Notes: generated from the sequence alone by a model not told the origin. Positions 1 to 8,409 are shown, counted from the first letter of the stretch. The stretch is 43,257 nt of DNA from Pseudomonas oryzagri (GCF_020831405.1 NZ_JAJHPU010000004.1:1-43257), one strand, 5' to 3'. Translations and numbers: made by a program.

Positions 1-85
1 CTGTCGCCCAGCTCATTACTACCTCTCGAGTTCACGCGACTTATGTATAACGCCGAGCGCCGAGCGTGGGAGCGATCACAAACAC

Positions 86-120
86 AACGGGCGTCCCACC
101 CAGCCAGCGGGATGCCCGTT
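86..120 (-). terminator. Intrinsic terminator-like hairpin after the monooxygenase gene
   Basis: A 12-bp stem with one wobble pair (AACGGGCGTCCC with GGGATGCCCGTT) and an 11-nt loop begins 8 bases beyond the stop codon of the minus-strand monooxygenase gene. In the direction of that gene it is followed by the moderately T-rich GTGTTTGTG, so it is probably its transcription terminator, although the U-tract is imperfect. Bases 66-79 just beyond resemble one end of the GTGGGAGCGATCAC repeat seen complete at 12587-12693. Confidence 0.6.
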
Positions 121-127
121 GTTCGCT

Positions 128-1603
128 TCAGCGCAGAACGAAGGCCTCCAGCTTCGGCCCCGCCATCTCATCCTTGAACCGCTGCTGCGACCACGGCCAG
201 GTGTTGGGGATGCCCTCGGCGTCCAGGTACCAGCTGTTGCAGCCGGAGCCGAACACAGTCTTGCGGGCGGCTTCCTTGCGGGCCATGTCGTAGGCGTCCA
301 GCGCGGGCTGCGCGGCGCTTACCTCACTGCACTGGCCGCTGCGCACCAGCTCGATCAGCTGGGCGATGTAACCCCATTGCAGCTCGGCGATGTCGATCAG
401 CGAGAAGTTGCCGACCGGGCCGGTGGGGCCGTTGAGCATGAAGAAGTTGGGGAACTCGGGAATCGAGATCGCCATGTAGGCGGTCGGGCCCTTGGCCCAG
501 GCTTGCTCCAGGGTGTGGCCGTCGCGGCCGGTCACCCGCATCGGGCGCATGAACTGGTCGGCCTTGTAGCCGGTGGCCAGCACCAGCACGTCCAGTTCGT
601 GCAGCTGGCCGTCGCGGGTGCGCACGCCGCCGGCCTCGACGCACTCGATGCCGTCGGTGACCAGCTCGGCGTTCGGATGCTGGATCGCCTGGTAGTAGTC
701 GGGCGAGTAGATCAGCCGCTTGCAGGCCGCGCGGTAGGTGGGGCGCAGCTTCTCGCGCAGCACCGGGTCGCTGACGCTGTTTTCCAGGTTGTTGCGGGCG
801 ATGGCCTCGATCTCGAGGATTTCCGGCGAGTTGGCGTCGAGCACCGCGTTGGTGAAGCGCTCGACGTTGGCCAGGTAGGTTTCCTCGTTCTGCATGCGCT
901 TGAGCAGCGCGCGGTCGGCGCGGAAGGCGGCCTTCTGTTCCTCGCTGTAGAACGGGTTCTCGACTGGGAAGATCCACTGCGCGGTGCGCTGGAAGTGCTT
1001 GAGCTTGCCGGCGCGGGAGGCCAGCGCGGAGACGATCTGCACGCCGGTGGAGCCGTTGCCGACGATGCCGATGCGCCGGCCGTCCAGCGGGATGCTGTGA
1101 TCCCAGCGGGCGCTGTGCAACAGGTCGCCCTGGAAGCTGTCCAGGCCGCGCAGGTTCGGGGTGCTGGGGTGGTGCAGCACGCCGGTGGCGGCGATGACGA
1201 TGTCGGCGCTGTCGGTGAGGCCGCTTTTCATCTCCAGCTGCCAGCGGCCGTCGACGAATTCGCAGCGGACGATTTCCTCGTTGAAGCGGATCATCTCGTC
1301 GACCCGGTACTTCTTCACCGTGCGCTCGAAGTACTCCTGGATCTCCGCGCCCGGCGGCAGGAAGCGGCTCCAGTCGGGGTTGGGCTCGAAGGAGTAGGTG
1401 TAGGCGTGCGAGGGGACGTCGCAGGTCAGGCCGGGATAGGTGTTCTCGCGCCAGGTGCCGCCGATGCGCGAGGCCTTCTCGTAGATGGTCACGTTGGCGA
1501 AGCCGGCCTCGCGCAGCTTGATGCCGCTGAGAATGCCGGCCATGCCGGCGCCCATCACCACCACCCGCAGATCGGGTCTTGCCGCTTGCTTGTTCATGGT
1601 CAC
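128..1603 (-). CDS. Flavin-containing Baeyer-Villiger-type monooxygenase
   Basis: Predicted FAD- and NADPH-dependent monooxygenase of 491 aa. The sequence shows an FAD Rossmann motif GAGMAG (residues 18-23), the Baeyer-Villiger fingerprint FxGxxxHxxxW(P/D) as FQGDLLHSARWD (157-168) and a second dinucleotide motif GNGSTG (182-187). Family members insert oxygen next to a ketone to give an ester or lactone. In a steroid cluster, a plausible but unproven job is cleavage at the C17 ketone or side chain. The listed start is GTG; an ATG two codons in (position 1597) is equally possible and neither has a strong Shine-Dalgarno sequence. The palindrome at 1669-1686 lies about 75 bp upstream of the start and suggests control by the cluster regulator. 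It is transcribed alone and ends at a hairpin. Confidence 0.9.
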   Translation of the reverse strand: MTMNKQAARPDLRVVVMGAGMAGILSGIKLREAGFANVTIYEKASRIGGTWRENTYPGLTCDVPSHAYTYSFEPNPDWSRFLPPGAEIQEYFERTVKKYRVDEMIRFNEEIVRCEFVDGRWQLEMKSGLTDSADIVIAATGVLHHPSTPNLRGLDSFQGDLLHSARWDHSIPLDGRRIGIVGNGSTGVQIVSALASRAGKLKHFQRTAQWIFPVENPFYSEEQKAAFRADRALLKRMQNEETYLANVERFTNAVLDANSPEILEIEAIARNNLENSVSDPVLREKLRPTYRAACKRLIYSPDYYQAIQHPNAELVTDGIECVEAGGVRTRDGQLHELDVLVLATGYKADQFMRPMRVTGRDGHTLEQAWAKGPTAYMAISIPEFPNFFMLNGPTGPVGNFSLIDIAELQWGYIAQLIELVRSGQCSEVSAAQPALDAYDMARKEAARKTVFGSGCNSWYLDAEGIPNTWPWSQQRFKDEMAGPKLEAFVLR

Positions 1604-1668
1604 ACCGTTTTGTTATTGGGTGGAACCAATCTAGGGAGTTGTCGGCGGGCGGACATGACCGGTCCCGG

Positions 1669-1686
1669 CTAGTCCTGTCGGACGAT
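1669..1686 (+). promoter_or_regulatory. Candidate cluster operator, monooxygenase promoter
   Basis: CTAGTCCTGTCGGACGAT matches the consensus TTAGTCYNNNNRGACGAT except at the first base. Its centre is about 75 bp upstream of the minus-strand monooxygenase start. The plus-strand SleB-like gene starts about 180 bp away on the other side. Confidence 0.7.
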
Positions 1687-1863
1687 AGCGGCCGCATCCC
1701 GCAGGCGCTTCGCCTCGGCATCCTTCAAGGTCGCGGTGGTGTCGTGCGGAGGTGCCGATGGCGCTCGCCGGGCTGGCCGCCTCTGGCGACTACACTCAAG
1801 TCGAGTCAGCGCTACAACGTCGCCGTTTCGTCCCTCACGCCGGTTTCCGCAGAAGGCTCGACC

Positions 1864-2457
1864 ATGCGCTTCAAATGGGTAGCTGCCTGTTTCGCCATCA
1901 CCTTCCTCGGCGTGGCGAGCGGCCAGGAGCGGGCGGAGCAGGCCGCCGAAGACAAGGCGCAGCTTCTCGAGCAGAAGGCGGTCGAGAAGGGCGACAAGGC
2001 ACGCGTGCCCAAGTCCCAGGCCATCACCGCCCCCGAGGCGCAGGCGGTCGATCCCGCCGGCGCGGCGCCTCTGGACGATGCGCTCACCTGCCTGGCACGC
2101 AGCATCTACTGGGAAATCAAGGGCGGACCGGCGACCGAGATGGAAGCCGTCGCCAGCGTGGTGATGAACCGCCTGGGCCATGACGACTTTCCCGACACGG
2201 TATGCGCGGTGGTCAAGCAGGGTTCCGAAAAGCGTGCCTGCGAGTTTTCCTGGTGGTGCGACGGGCGTGCGGATCAAGTCAAGGAAGACGACCAGTACGC
2301 CCTCGCCAAGGAAATTGCCCGCAAGGCCCTCAACAAGCAGCTCCCGGACCGCACCCACGGCGCGCTGTATTTTCACGACAAGACGGTGAAGCCCGGCTGG
2401 GCCAAGAAGTACGTCAGGACGGCGGAAACCCGCAATTTCCTGTTTTATCGACCCTGA
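1864..2457 (+). CDS. SleB-family cell wall hydrolase, exported
   Basis: A 197-aa protein with a probable N-terminal signal peptide (MRFKWVAACFAITFLGVASG), a charged Glu/Lys/Ala-rich linker (residues ~20-60) and a C-terminal hydrolase-2 (SleB/CwlJ-like) domain. The domain is recognisable from LARSIYWEIKG, VASVVMNRLGH, CEFSWWCDG and the region around HGALYFHDKTVKPGW. SleB-like proteins in Gram-negative bacteria are thought to cut peptidoglycan in the periplasm. The start is the ATG that gives the signal peptide; an in-frame extension upstream has no signal-like character. The gene has no evident link to the catabolic genes and runs convergently to the next flavoprotein gene. Confidence 0.85.
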   Translation: MRFKWVAACFAITFLGVASGQERAEQAAEDKAQLLEQKAVEKGDKARVPKSQAITAPEAQAVDPAGAAPLDDALTCLARSIYWEIKGGPATEMEAVASVVMNRLGHDDFPDTVCAVVKQGSEKRACEFSWWCDGRADQVKEDDQYALAKEIARKALNKQLPDRTHGALYFHDKTVKPGWAKKYVRTAETRNFLFYRP

Positions 2458-2472
2458 AGGGGACGGCGCCCA

Positions 2473-2506
2473 GGCCGCTTCGGTCGAGCCTCTCGACCGG
2501 GCGGCC
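2473..2506. terminator. Hairpin between convergent genes
   Basis: An interrupted inverted repeat, GGCCGC-ttc-GGTCGAG-cct-CTCGACC-gg-GCGGCC, lies between the ends of the SleB-like gene and the convergent flavoprotein gene. It has no clear T-tract on either side, so its role as a bidirectional terminator is only a suggestion. Confidence 0.35.
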
Positions 2507-2604
2507 GTGGAGTGCGGCGCCGCCCGGCTCGCGCATGCATTCGCGCCGCTTGCCTGGCCGTGCCTGCCGCTGCGACGAGAGCAGACGACGGCCGCCGGAT
2601 CGGC

Positions 2605-4362
2605 TCAGGCCTGTTGCAGCTCTTCCTGCTTCTGCTGCTGTTGCGCGCGCTGGGCGGCAACGTGCGCGCCGGCGCGGCGGCCGGAGAAGATGCAGTCGGC
2701 GGCGGACAGCCCGGAGATGTACAGGTGCGAGGGCAGGCCGATGGCGGTGCGGCCGGCGGCGTACAGCCCGCCGATCGGCGTGTCGTCGCCGCGCAGCACC
2801 TGGCCGCTGTCCTCGTCGACGCGCAGGCCGCCGACGGTCATCGCCGACAGCGGGAACAGCCGGCTGCGGATCGACACGTCGATGGCGTAGAAGGGGCCCT
2901 CGGCGATGGCGTGGATGTCCTTCTGGTCCTTGCCGAAGCAGTCGGCCTGCCAGCCGGCCGCCGCCTGGTTGTAGTCGCGCACCGTTTCCTCCAGCACGCG
3001 GGGATCGAGGCCGCACTTGTGCGCCAGCTCGGCGAGGGTGCGCGCCTTGCGCGAGGCGAACAGCAGGGCGAGGATCGCCGGCTGGCGCTGGAACGGCAGC
3101 ATGTCGTCCTTGCGCACCTGCTGCCAGGCCTTGCGGTACAGGGCGCGGTCGAGGATCAGCAGGCCGGTACCGTCCTGCTCGTCGCCCATCGCCTGGCCGA
3201 TGGCGGCGCCGTAGAGCATCTCGTCGCAGTAGCGCTGGCCGCGCCCGTTGACCAGCATGGCCTCGGCGAAGGCCTTGGGCGGATTGAGGAAGCGCCAGCT
3301 GCTGATCCGCCCGAGCCGGTCGGCGGCGCCACCGACGCTCTGGCCGAGGCGGATGCCGCTGCCGTTGTCGCCCAGCGAGCCCAGCGGCATGGCGTCGGCA
3401 TAGCCGGGCGCGTAGTGGTTGGCCATCGCGCGGTTCTGGATGAAGCCGCCGGTGCTCAGGCATACGCCATGGCGGGCGCGGATGCGCCGCTCGACGGCGT
3501 GCGCGTTCTTCAGCGCCTCGGCCTTGCGCCAGTAGCTCAGGGCGATGGCCCCGGTGATGCCGGAGCCGGGGAAGCTGGCCGGCAGCATCAGCTGGAAGCG
3601 CGCCGCCTGCTGCATCAGGTGGCTGAATTGTGCGGCCGCCGCGCCGGGGGGTATCTGCACGACCTTGACCCCAACGACGTTGTCGTCCTGATCGACGATC
3701 AACTGGCGCACCTCGGTCTGCGCCATGAAGCGCACGCCCATGCGGCTGGCCCGCTCGCGCAGCGGATCGGTCATGCGCACGCCGAAGCCGATGGGCGCGG
3801 AAGTGGGCGGCGAGTAGACCTTGTGGCCGCGCGGCGCCGGCCGGGCGACCGCCGCGGCGCGCGGCGACAGCGAGCTGTCGGAGTGGTAGAGGTGGTAGCC
3901 CTGCGGCGGATAGGAAGTCTTGCCCGCGTACAACGTGCTGTCGAAGCGCACGCCGTGGCGGATCAGCCAGTCGATCATCTGCGGACTCTGCTCGCAGAAG
4001 CGGCGCAGGGTGCTGTCCTTGACCACGCCCTGGGTCTCCAGCTGGAGGTAGCGGAACATGTCCTCCACCGAATCCTCGACGCCCGCCTCGCGCTGGATGG
4101 CGGTGCCGCCGCCGGCGTACACCACGCCGCCGTTCATGGCCGTCGAGCCGCCGCCGTCGAAGGCGTCCATCGCCAGCACCTCCAGCCCGTGCTCGGCGGC
4201 CTCCAGCGCCGCGGCGATGCCGGCGCCGCCGTAGCCGACCACCAGGAAGTCGGCGGCATCGTCCCACGGAACGCGCGTGGCGTCGGCCACCCGCTCCGGT
4301 TGGCGAACGGGGGAATACCAGTGCTGGCTACCGGGTTCATCGCGCTGGGTCACGGCGGGCAT
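2605..4362 (-). CDS. FAD-dependent dehydrogenase, ketosteroid dehydrogenase/fumarate reductase superfamily
   Basis: A 585-aa flavoprotein of the FAD_binding_2 superfamily, which holds 3-ketosteroid dehydrogenases and fumarate reductases. An N-terminal dinucleotide fold, FLVVGYGGAGIAAALEA, is followed by GGGSTAMNGG, and near the C-terminus GGLYAAGRTAIGLPS contacts flavin in relatives. It lacks the YPGxG active-site signature of Delta1-dehydrogenases, so the substrate is uncertain; a different steroid desaturation or reduction is possible. Start choice: AAGGAG directly abuts the ATG at 4362, while a GTG three codons later (4353) sits 9 nt from it and may be the true start. The open frame continues upstream only through the intergenic repeats, which are not coding. 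No operator copy was found just upstream; it may be co-transcribed with the flavin oxidoreductase at 4683-5924. Confidence 0.85.
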   Translation of the reverse strand: MPAVTQRDEPGSQHWYSPVRQPERVADATRVPWDDAADFLVVGYGGAGIAAALEAAEHGLEVLAMDAFDGGGSTAMNGGVVYAGGGTAIQREAGVEDSVEDMFRYLQLETQGVVKDSTLRRFCEQSPQMIDWLIRHGVRFDSTLYAGKTSYPPQGYHLYHSDSSLSPRAAAVARPAPRGHKVYSPPTSAPIGFGVRMTDPLRERASRMGVRFMAQTEVRQLIVDQDDNVVGVKVVQIPPGAAAAQFSHLMQQAARFQLMLPASFPGSGITGAIALSYWRKAEALKNAHAVERRIRARHGVCLSTGGFIQNRAMANHYAPGYADAMPLGSLGDNGSGIRLGQSVGGAADRLGRISSWRFLNPPKAFAEAMLVNGRGQRYCDEMLYGAAIGQAMGDEQDGTGLLILDRALYRKAWQQVRKDDMLPFQRQPAILALLFASRKARTLAELAHKCGLDPRVLEETVRDYNQAAAGWQADCFGKDQKDIHAIAEGPFYAIDVSIRSRLFPLSAMTVGGLRVDEDSGQVLRGDDTPIGGLYAAGRTAIGLPSHLYISGLSAADCIFSGRRAGAHVAAQRAQQQQKQEELQQA

Positions 4363-4387
4363 CTCCTTGAGTTGTTGTTGTTCGATC

Positions 4388-4483
4388 TGTAGGGCGGATT
4401 CATTCGCCATGGGCCGCAGCGCGGCCCCGGTGGTTGCCGAGGGCAGGCCGGGGGCCTGCCTGGCGAAGAAATTCGCCCCTACA
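4388..4483. repeat. Long palindromic intergenic repeat, copy 1 (variant)
   Basis: A 96-bp near-palindrome with arms TGTAGGGCGGATTCATTCGCC and matching reverse-complement ends around an inner GGCCGC/GCGGCC and GGCAGGCC/GGCCTGCC core. The left arm has several changes from consensus. With copy 2 it fills the 320-bp gap between the two minus-strand flavoenzyme genes. Confidence 0.9.
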
Positions 4484-4574
4484 GGGATTGGCCGGGCTTG
4501 GACGCCATTCATGCGCTTGCTCCGGGCCGGGTTCGCCATTGCGTCGGCGATAGGGTTGGCCGCCAGGCGGCATT

Positions 4575-4671
4575 TGTAGGGGCGAATTCATTCGCCATGG
4601 GCCGCAACGCGGCCCCGGAGGTTGCCAAGGGCAGGCCGGTGGCCTGCCTGGCGAATGAATTCGCCCCTACA
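4575..4671. repeat. Long palindromic intergenic repeat, copy 2
   Basis: A 97-bp copy with both consensus arms (TGTAGGGGCGAATTCATTCG and its reverse complement). It ends 12 bases before the stop codon of the flavin oxidoreductase gene. Confidence 0.95.
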
Positions 4672-4682
4672 GGGATCGGCGG

Positions 4683-5924
4683 TCAGGACCGGGCGGGCAG
4701 GGCGTTGAGCTGCGCGTCGCCGGGCTTGCCCAGCACGCAGCTGGTGCCGCCCGGGGTGTACATCATGGCCACGCAGCGGTTGCAGGAGGTGCAGCCGGTG
4801 GCGCCGTCGCCGCCCGCGGCCATCTTGTTAACGAACTCGGGATCGAAGATCAGCCCGCGGCCCAGGGCCACCGCCTCGAAGCCTTCGCCGAGCGCCTGCT
4901 GCACGTTGGCGGCGGTCTTCACGCCGCCAAGGTAGGCCAGCGGCATGTCGACCGCGGCGCGCACCTTGCGCGCATGTTCGAGCAGGTACAGTTCGCGGAA
5001 CTCCACCTTGGGTTCGGTGAACTGCTGGATGGTCATCGCCGCGCGGACGATGGGGTTGCTGACGCTGACGCGGTTTTCCTTGGGGAAGGACGAGCCGAAC
5101 AGGGTGGTGGTGGACTCGACGTTCATCCCCGCGCTCAGCACCAGCAGGTGGGCGCCTTCGCGCTCGAGGATGCGCGCCACTCCGGCGCCGTCCTCGGCGG
5201 TGTGGCCGCCCTTGGCGCCTTCGGTGACGCTGTACTTGCAGATCACCGCCAGGTCGCGGCCCACCGCCTCCAGCACGCGGCGCAGCACCAGGCTGGGGAA
5301 GCGCAGGCGGTTGACCAGGTTGCCGCCCCAGGCATCGCGGCGCTGGTTGTACAGCGGCGAGATGAACTGGCTGAGCAGGTAGCCGTGGCCCATGTGGATC
5401 TCCACCGCGTCGAAGCCGGCCTCGCGTGCCAGCAGGGCGGCCTGGACGAACTCCTCGGCGACGCGGTGCATGTCGGCCTCGCTCATCGCTCCCTTGAGGA
5501 AGCGCCCGCTGAGCACGCCGACCTTGTTGAAGCCGCCGCTGGCCGACAGCGGCCGGCCGGTGGACAGCTCCTCGAGGAAGGTGAAGCAGCCGCCATGGGT
5601 GATCTGCGCCGAAGCCGCGCCGCCGTGGCGATGCACGGCATCGGTCAGCACGCGCAGATGGGGCACGGCGTCGCGGTCGAGGGTGATCTGGTCGGGGAAG
5701 GTGCGGCCGTCGCGGCTCACTGCGCAGTAGGCGACCGTGGTCAGCGCGGTACCGCCGGCGGCCATCGCCTCGTGGAAGCGCACCAGCTGCTTCGACGGCG
5801 TGCCGCCGCGGGCCATGCCCTCGTTGGTGGCGGACTTGATGAAGCGGTTCTTCAGCGTCAGCGGGCCGATCTTCAGCGGGCTGAACGGGGAGGGCGAGGC
5901 GGGCAGGATCTTGTTGTTATGCAT
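4683..5924 (-). CDS. NADH:flavin oxidoreductase (Old Yellow Enzyme family) with C-terminal four-Cys cluster
   Basis: A 413-aa TIM-barrel FMN oxidoreductase. Family hallmarks are the N-terminal PLTLKNRFIKSAT, QITHGG (107-112) and HMGHGYLLSQFISPLYNQRRD starting at 177, followed by WGG. The C-terminus carries C378, C381, C384 and C396, the CX2CX2CX11C pattern that binds 4Fe-4S in 2,4-dienoyl-CoA reductases. Those enzymes are about 670 aa and have a further FAD/NADPH domain that is absent here. A likely role is reduction of an enone or dienoyl double bond, possibly in a steroid ring; this is inference. The start was chosen at MHNNKIL because the longer frame upstream is low-complexity shadow; GGGA lies 6 nt before the ATG. 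An operator copy at 6084-6101 lies about 170 bp upstream. Confidence 0.88.
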   Translation of the reverse strand: MHNNKILPASPSPFSPLKIGPLTLKNRFIKSATNEGMARGGTPSKQLVRFHEAMAAGGTALTTVAYCAVSRDGRTFPDQITLDRDAVPHLRVLTDAVHRHGGAASAQITHGGCFTFLEELSTGRPLSASGGFNKVGVLSGRFLKGAMSEADMHRVAEEFVQAALLAREAGFDAVEIHMGHGYLLSQFISPLYNQRRDAWGGNLVNRLRFPSLVLRRVLEAVGRDLAVICKYSVTEGAKGGHTAEDGAGVARILEREGAHLLVLSAGMNVESTTTLFGSSFPKENRVSVSNPIVRAAMTIQQFTEPKVEFRELYLLEHARKVRAAVDMPLAYLGGVKTAANVQQALGEGFEAVALGRGLIFDPEFVNKMAAGGDGATGCTSCNRCVAMMYTPGGTSCVLGKPGDAQLNALPARS

Positions 5925-6083
5925 GCTGAATCCCAGCGAATCGACTGCGGATGGGAAGCCTGGCGGGGCCTGGACTGGAGGAACCTGGAGGAGCGCAGTG
6001 GCGGCCGTATTGCTTCCGGTGGCCGGGCCCGCACGGGAGCCCGGTGGCTGTGCGCCCACCATAGCAGCGTGCGCGGTGGCGAC

Positions 6084-6101
6084 CTCGTCCGAAGGGACTA
6101 A
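6084..6101 (-). promoter_or_regulatory. Candidate cluster operator, flavin oxidoreductase promoter
   Basis: On the minus strand this reads TTAGTCCCTTCGGACGAG, one change from consensus. It is oriented toward the flavin oxidoreductase gene, about 170 bp upstream of its start. Confidence 0.7.
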
Positions 6102-6150
6102 TTTCCGACCAATATCCTCTGGCGGCACCGGGAGCCGGCAGGTGCGGGAT

Positions 6151-6185
6151 AAAAAAGCGCGGCACCCCTTACGAGGATGCCGCGC
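6151..6185 (-). terminator. Leftward intrinsic terminator
   Basis: The stem GCGCGGCA/TGCCGCGC, with an inner CCT/AGG pairing, is followed on the minus strand by TTTTTT. It is a good Rho-independent terminator for leftward transcription, yet no minus-strand gene lies to its right before the plus-strand gene at 6469. Confidence 0.75.
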
Positions 6186-6296
6186 AAAGACGCTCAAGCG
6201 GATCTACTCAACCTGTCGCGCCTGGAGAAGTGTTTCGCCCATTGCCCGAAGGCGCTGGCCGTGCTGGCCACTATGTGAAGAAGCCGGAGAGCGGAC

Positions 6297-6314
6297 ATCG
6301 TCCGCCGAGACTAA
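6297..6314 (-). promoter_or_regulatory. Candidate cluster operator, inverted copy
   Basis: The minus strand reads TTAGTCTCGGCGGACGAT, a full consensus match, facing away from the ketosteroid dehydrogenase gene. It is paired with the oppositely oriented site 46 bp to the right. Confidence 0.75.
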
Positions 6315-6359
6315 GCGCGAGATCGCCGCTTGTTTGCCGAGATTGCCGCGTTTTTTGGA

Positions 6360-6377
6360 TTAGTCCCAACGGACGAT
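6360..6377 (+). promoter_or_regulatory. Candidate cluster operator, ketosteroid dehydrogenase promoter
   Basis: TTAGTCCCAACGGACGAT matches the consensus fully. Its centre is about 100 bp upstream of the start at 6469. Confidence 0.8.
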
Positions 6378-6468
6378 GTGACCGCCCAGCCACGCCTCAA
6401 GAATCCGGCTGACTGCTTGTCGGGAACCGCTTCCCGCAGCCCATACAAAAAGAACTAGGAGCAAGGCG

Positions 6469-8235
6469 ATGAGCGAAGGCAATGGCGCCTGGGACCACAG
6501 CTGCGACGTGCTGGTGGTCGGCAGCGGCGCCGGGGCGATGACCGCGGCGTTGCGCGCCCACGACCTCGGCCTGCAGGTCCTGCTGGTCGAGAAGAGCGAC
6601 CGCTACGGCGGTACCTCGGCGATCTCCGGCGGCGGCATCTGGATCCCCGACAACCATCGCATCGCCGCGCTGGGTGGGCGGGACTCGCCGCAGGAAGCCA
6701 TCCACTACATCAAGACGGTGACCCGCGGCCTGGTCGACGACGCGCGCATCGAGGCCTACGTCGCCAACGCCCGCAAGATGGTCGAGTACCTCGACCGGCA
6801 GACCCGCGTGCACTTCGAGGCGCAGCCCGAGTACGCCGACTACTACCCGGAGGTCGAGGGCGGCAAGAGCGGCTATCGCTCGATGGACCCGCTGCCCTTC
6901 GACGCCCGCGACCTGGGCGACGATTTCGAACTGCTGCGCGCGCCCTCGGGCAACACCCTGATGCTGGGCCGGATGAGCATGACCATGAAGGAAGCGCGGG
7001 TGATGATCTGCCGCGCGCCGGGCTGGATGCGCGCCACCCTCAAGGTGATGTGGCGCTATTGGAGCGACATCCCCGGCCGCCTGCGCTCGCGGCGCGACCG
7101 CTACCTCACCCTCGGCAATTCGCTGGTCGCCGCGCTGCGCTGCTCGCTGCGCGACCGCCAGGTGCCGCTGTGGCTGGAAAGCCCGCTGCGCTCGCTGATC
7201 GCCGAGAACGGCCGGGTGATCGGCGCGACCATCCTGCGCGACGGGCGCCCGCTGCGCATCCAGGCGCGTCGCGGGGTGGTCCTCGGCGCCGGCGGTTTCG
7301 AGCGCAACCAGGCCATGCGCGACCAGTACCACCCGCAGCCGTCGCAGGCCGAGTGGAGCGCCACGCCGCCCAACAACACCGGCGATGCAATCCGCGCCGG
7401 CCAGACGCTCGGCGCCGCCACCACGCTGATGGATCACAGCTGGTGGGCACCGACCGTGCACGTCGAGGGCGAGGAAAAGCCGCGCGCGCTGTTCGTCGAG
7501 CGCGCGCTGCCGGGCTGCATCCTGGTCGACTCGGCGGGCGGCCGCTTCGTCAACGAGGCCGCGCCCTACACCGACATCGTCTACGCGATGTACGCCAACC
7601 ACAGCGCGCAGAAGAGCAGCATCCCGTGCTGGCTGGTGTTCGACGCCGACTACCGCCACAAGTACCCCTGCGGCCCGCTGCTGCCCGGCTACGCCCAGCC
7701 GGACCGGCAACTGTCCGAGCAGGTGCGCCGCGGCGTCCACAAGGCCGACACCCTGGCCGAGCTGGCGCGCGAGATCGGCGTCGATGCCCAGGGGCTGGTC
7801 GAGACCGTCGCTCGCTTCAACACCATGGCCGAGGCGGGCCGCGACAGCGACTTCGGCAAGGGCGACTCGGTGTTCGACCGCTACTACGGCGACCCCGGCG
7901 TCACTCCCAATCCCTGCCTCGCGCCGCTCAAGCGCGCGCCTTTCTATGCGCTGCGCATCGACGCCGGCGACATCGGCACCAAGGGCGGCCTGCTGACCGA
8001 CGCGCATGCCCGCGTGCTGGGCGAAAACGGCCAGCCGATCGGCGGGCTGTACGCCATCGGCAACACCGCCGCCTCGATGATGGGCGCGACCTATCCCGGC
8101 GCCGGCTCGACCATCGGCCCGGCGATGACCTTCGGCTACCTGGCGGCCAACCATCTCGGCGGCTGCGCCGCTGCGAAGGCGGACGCCGACGCGGGGCAAT
8201 CCCATGAAAAGCCTTCGAGCCTGGCCAATCTGTAG
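6469..8235 (+). CDS. 3-ketosteroid Delta1-dehydrogenase-like flavoprotein
   Basis: A 588-aa FAD enzyme predicted to introduce a C1-C2 double bond in the A ring of 3-ketosteroids. It has an FAD fold VLVVGSGAGAMTAAL (from residue 14), YGGTSAISGGGIWIP and the C-terminal stretch beginning GNTAASMMGATYPGAG at 531. That stretch matches the KstD signature: Y542 and G546 align with the active-site Tyr and Gly of characterised KstDs (Tyr487 and Gly491 in Rhodococcus KstD1), and TIGPAMTFGY follows. The Delta4-(5alpha)-dehydrogenase subgroup shares this signature, so the exact bond is open. The start is supported by AGGAG 7 nt upstream. Operators lie about 100 and 165 bp upstream. The stop codon TAG is supplied by the first bases of the palindromic repeat at 8231, so the repeat abuts or has replaced the original 3' end. 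Confidence 0.9.
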   Translation: MSEGNGAWDHSCDVLVVGSGAGAMTAALRAHDLGLQVLLVEKSDRYGGTSAISGGGIWIPDNHRIAALGGRDSPQEAIHYIKTVTRGLVDDARIEAYVANARKMVEYLDRQTRVHFEAQPEYADYYPEVEGGKSGYRSMDPLPFDARDLGDDFELLRAPSGNTLMLGRMSMTMKEARVMICRAPGWMRATLKVMWRYWSDIPGRLRSRRDRYLTLGNSLVAALRCSLRDRQVPLWLESPLRSLIAENGRVIGATILRDGRPLRIQARRGVVLGAGGFERNQAMRDQYHPQPSQAEWSATPPNNTGDAIRAGQTLGAATTLMDHSWWAPTVHVEGEEKPRALFVERALPGCILVDSAGGRFVNEAAPYTDIVYAMYANHSAQKSSIPCWLVFDADYRHKYPCGPLLPGYAQPDRQLSEQVRRGVHKADTLAELAREIGVDAQGLVETVARFNTMAEAGRDSDFGKGDSVFDRYYGDPGVTPNPCLAPLKRAPFYALRIDAGDIGTKGGLLTDAHARVLGENGQPIGGLYAIGNTAASMMGATYPGAGSTIGPAMTFGYLAANHLGGCAAAKADADAGQSHEKPSSLANL

Positions 8236-8328
8236 GGGCGAATTCATTCGCCAGGCAGGCCACCGGCCTGCTCCCGGCAAATCCGGGGCCGCGTCGCGGC
8301 CCATGGCGAATGAATTCGCCTCTACCAA
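8231..8328. repeat. Long palindromic intergenic repeat, copy 3
   Basis: A full-length copy. Its first bases provide the stop codon of the upstream dehydrogenase gene, and its right arm ends CCTCTACC rather than CCCCTACA. It lies in opposite internal orientation to copies 1 and 2 (GGCAGGCC block first). Confidence 0.95.
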
Positions 8329-8409
8329 CCGGGCCCGCAGCCCGGCTATCCGGCAGCGGACGTCGGCCCGGGAGAAACGCATGAATCGCGACCGAGCCTG
8401 GCCAATCCC

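Larger units (their letters stand above)
5925..6468. other. Control region between divergent flavoenzyme genes
   Basis: A 544-bp region with no convincing gene. It holds three operator copies (6084-6101, 6297-6314, 6360-6377) and one leftward intrinsic terminator (6151-6185). A 33-codon frame at 6177-6278 is open, but I do not recognise the peptide and its possible ribosome site overlaps the terminator stem. Confidence 0.7.

Noticed and set aside
119-1672. Long plus-strand open frame opposite the monooxygenase gene
   Set aside because: High-GC shadow frame; low-complexity Ala/Val/Gly/Leu composition and no family pattern, while the minus strand has clear motifs.
4363-4539. Upstream extension of the flavoprotein frame at 2605-4362
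   Set aside because: The added 59 residues are a translation of palindromic repeat DNA, and an AAGGAG site marks the later start.
6177-6278. Thirty-three-codon plus-strand frame (MPRKDAQADLLNLSRLEKCF...)
   Set aside because: No recognisable family; its start overlaps a strong leftward terminator stem, so coding is not convincing.
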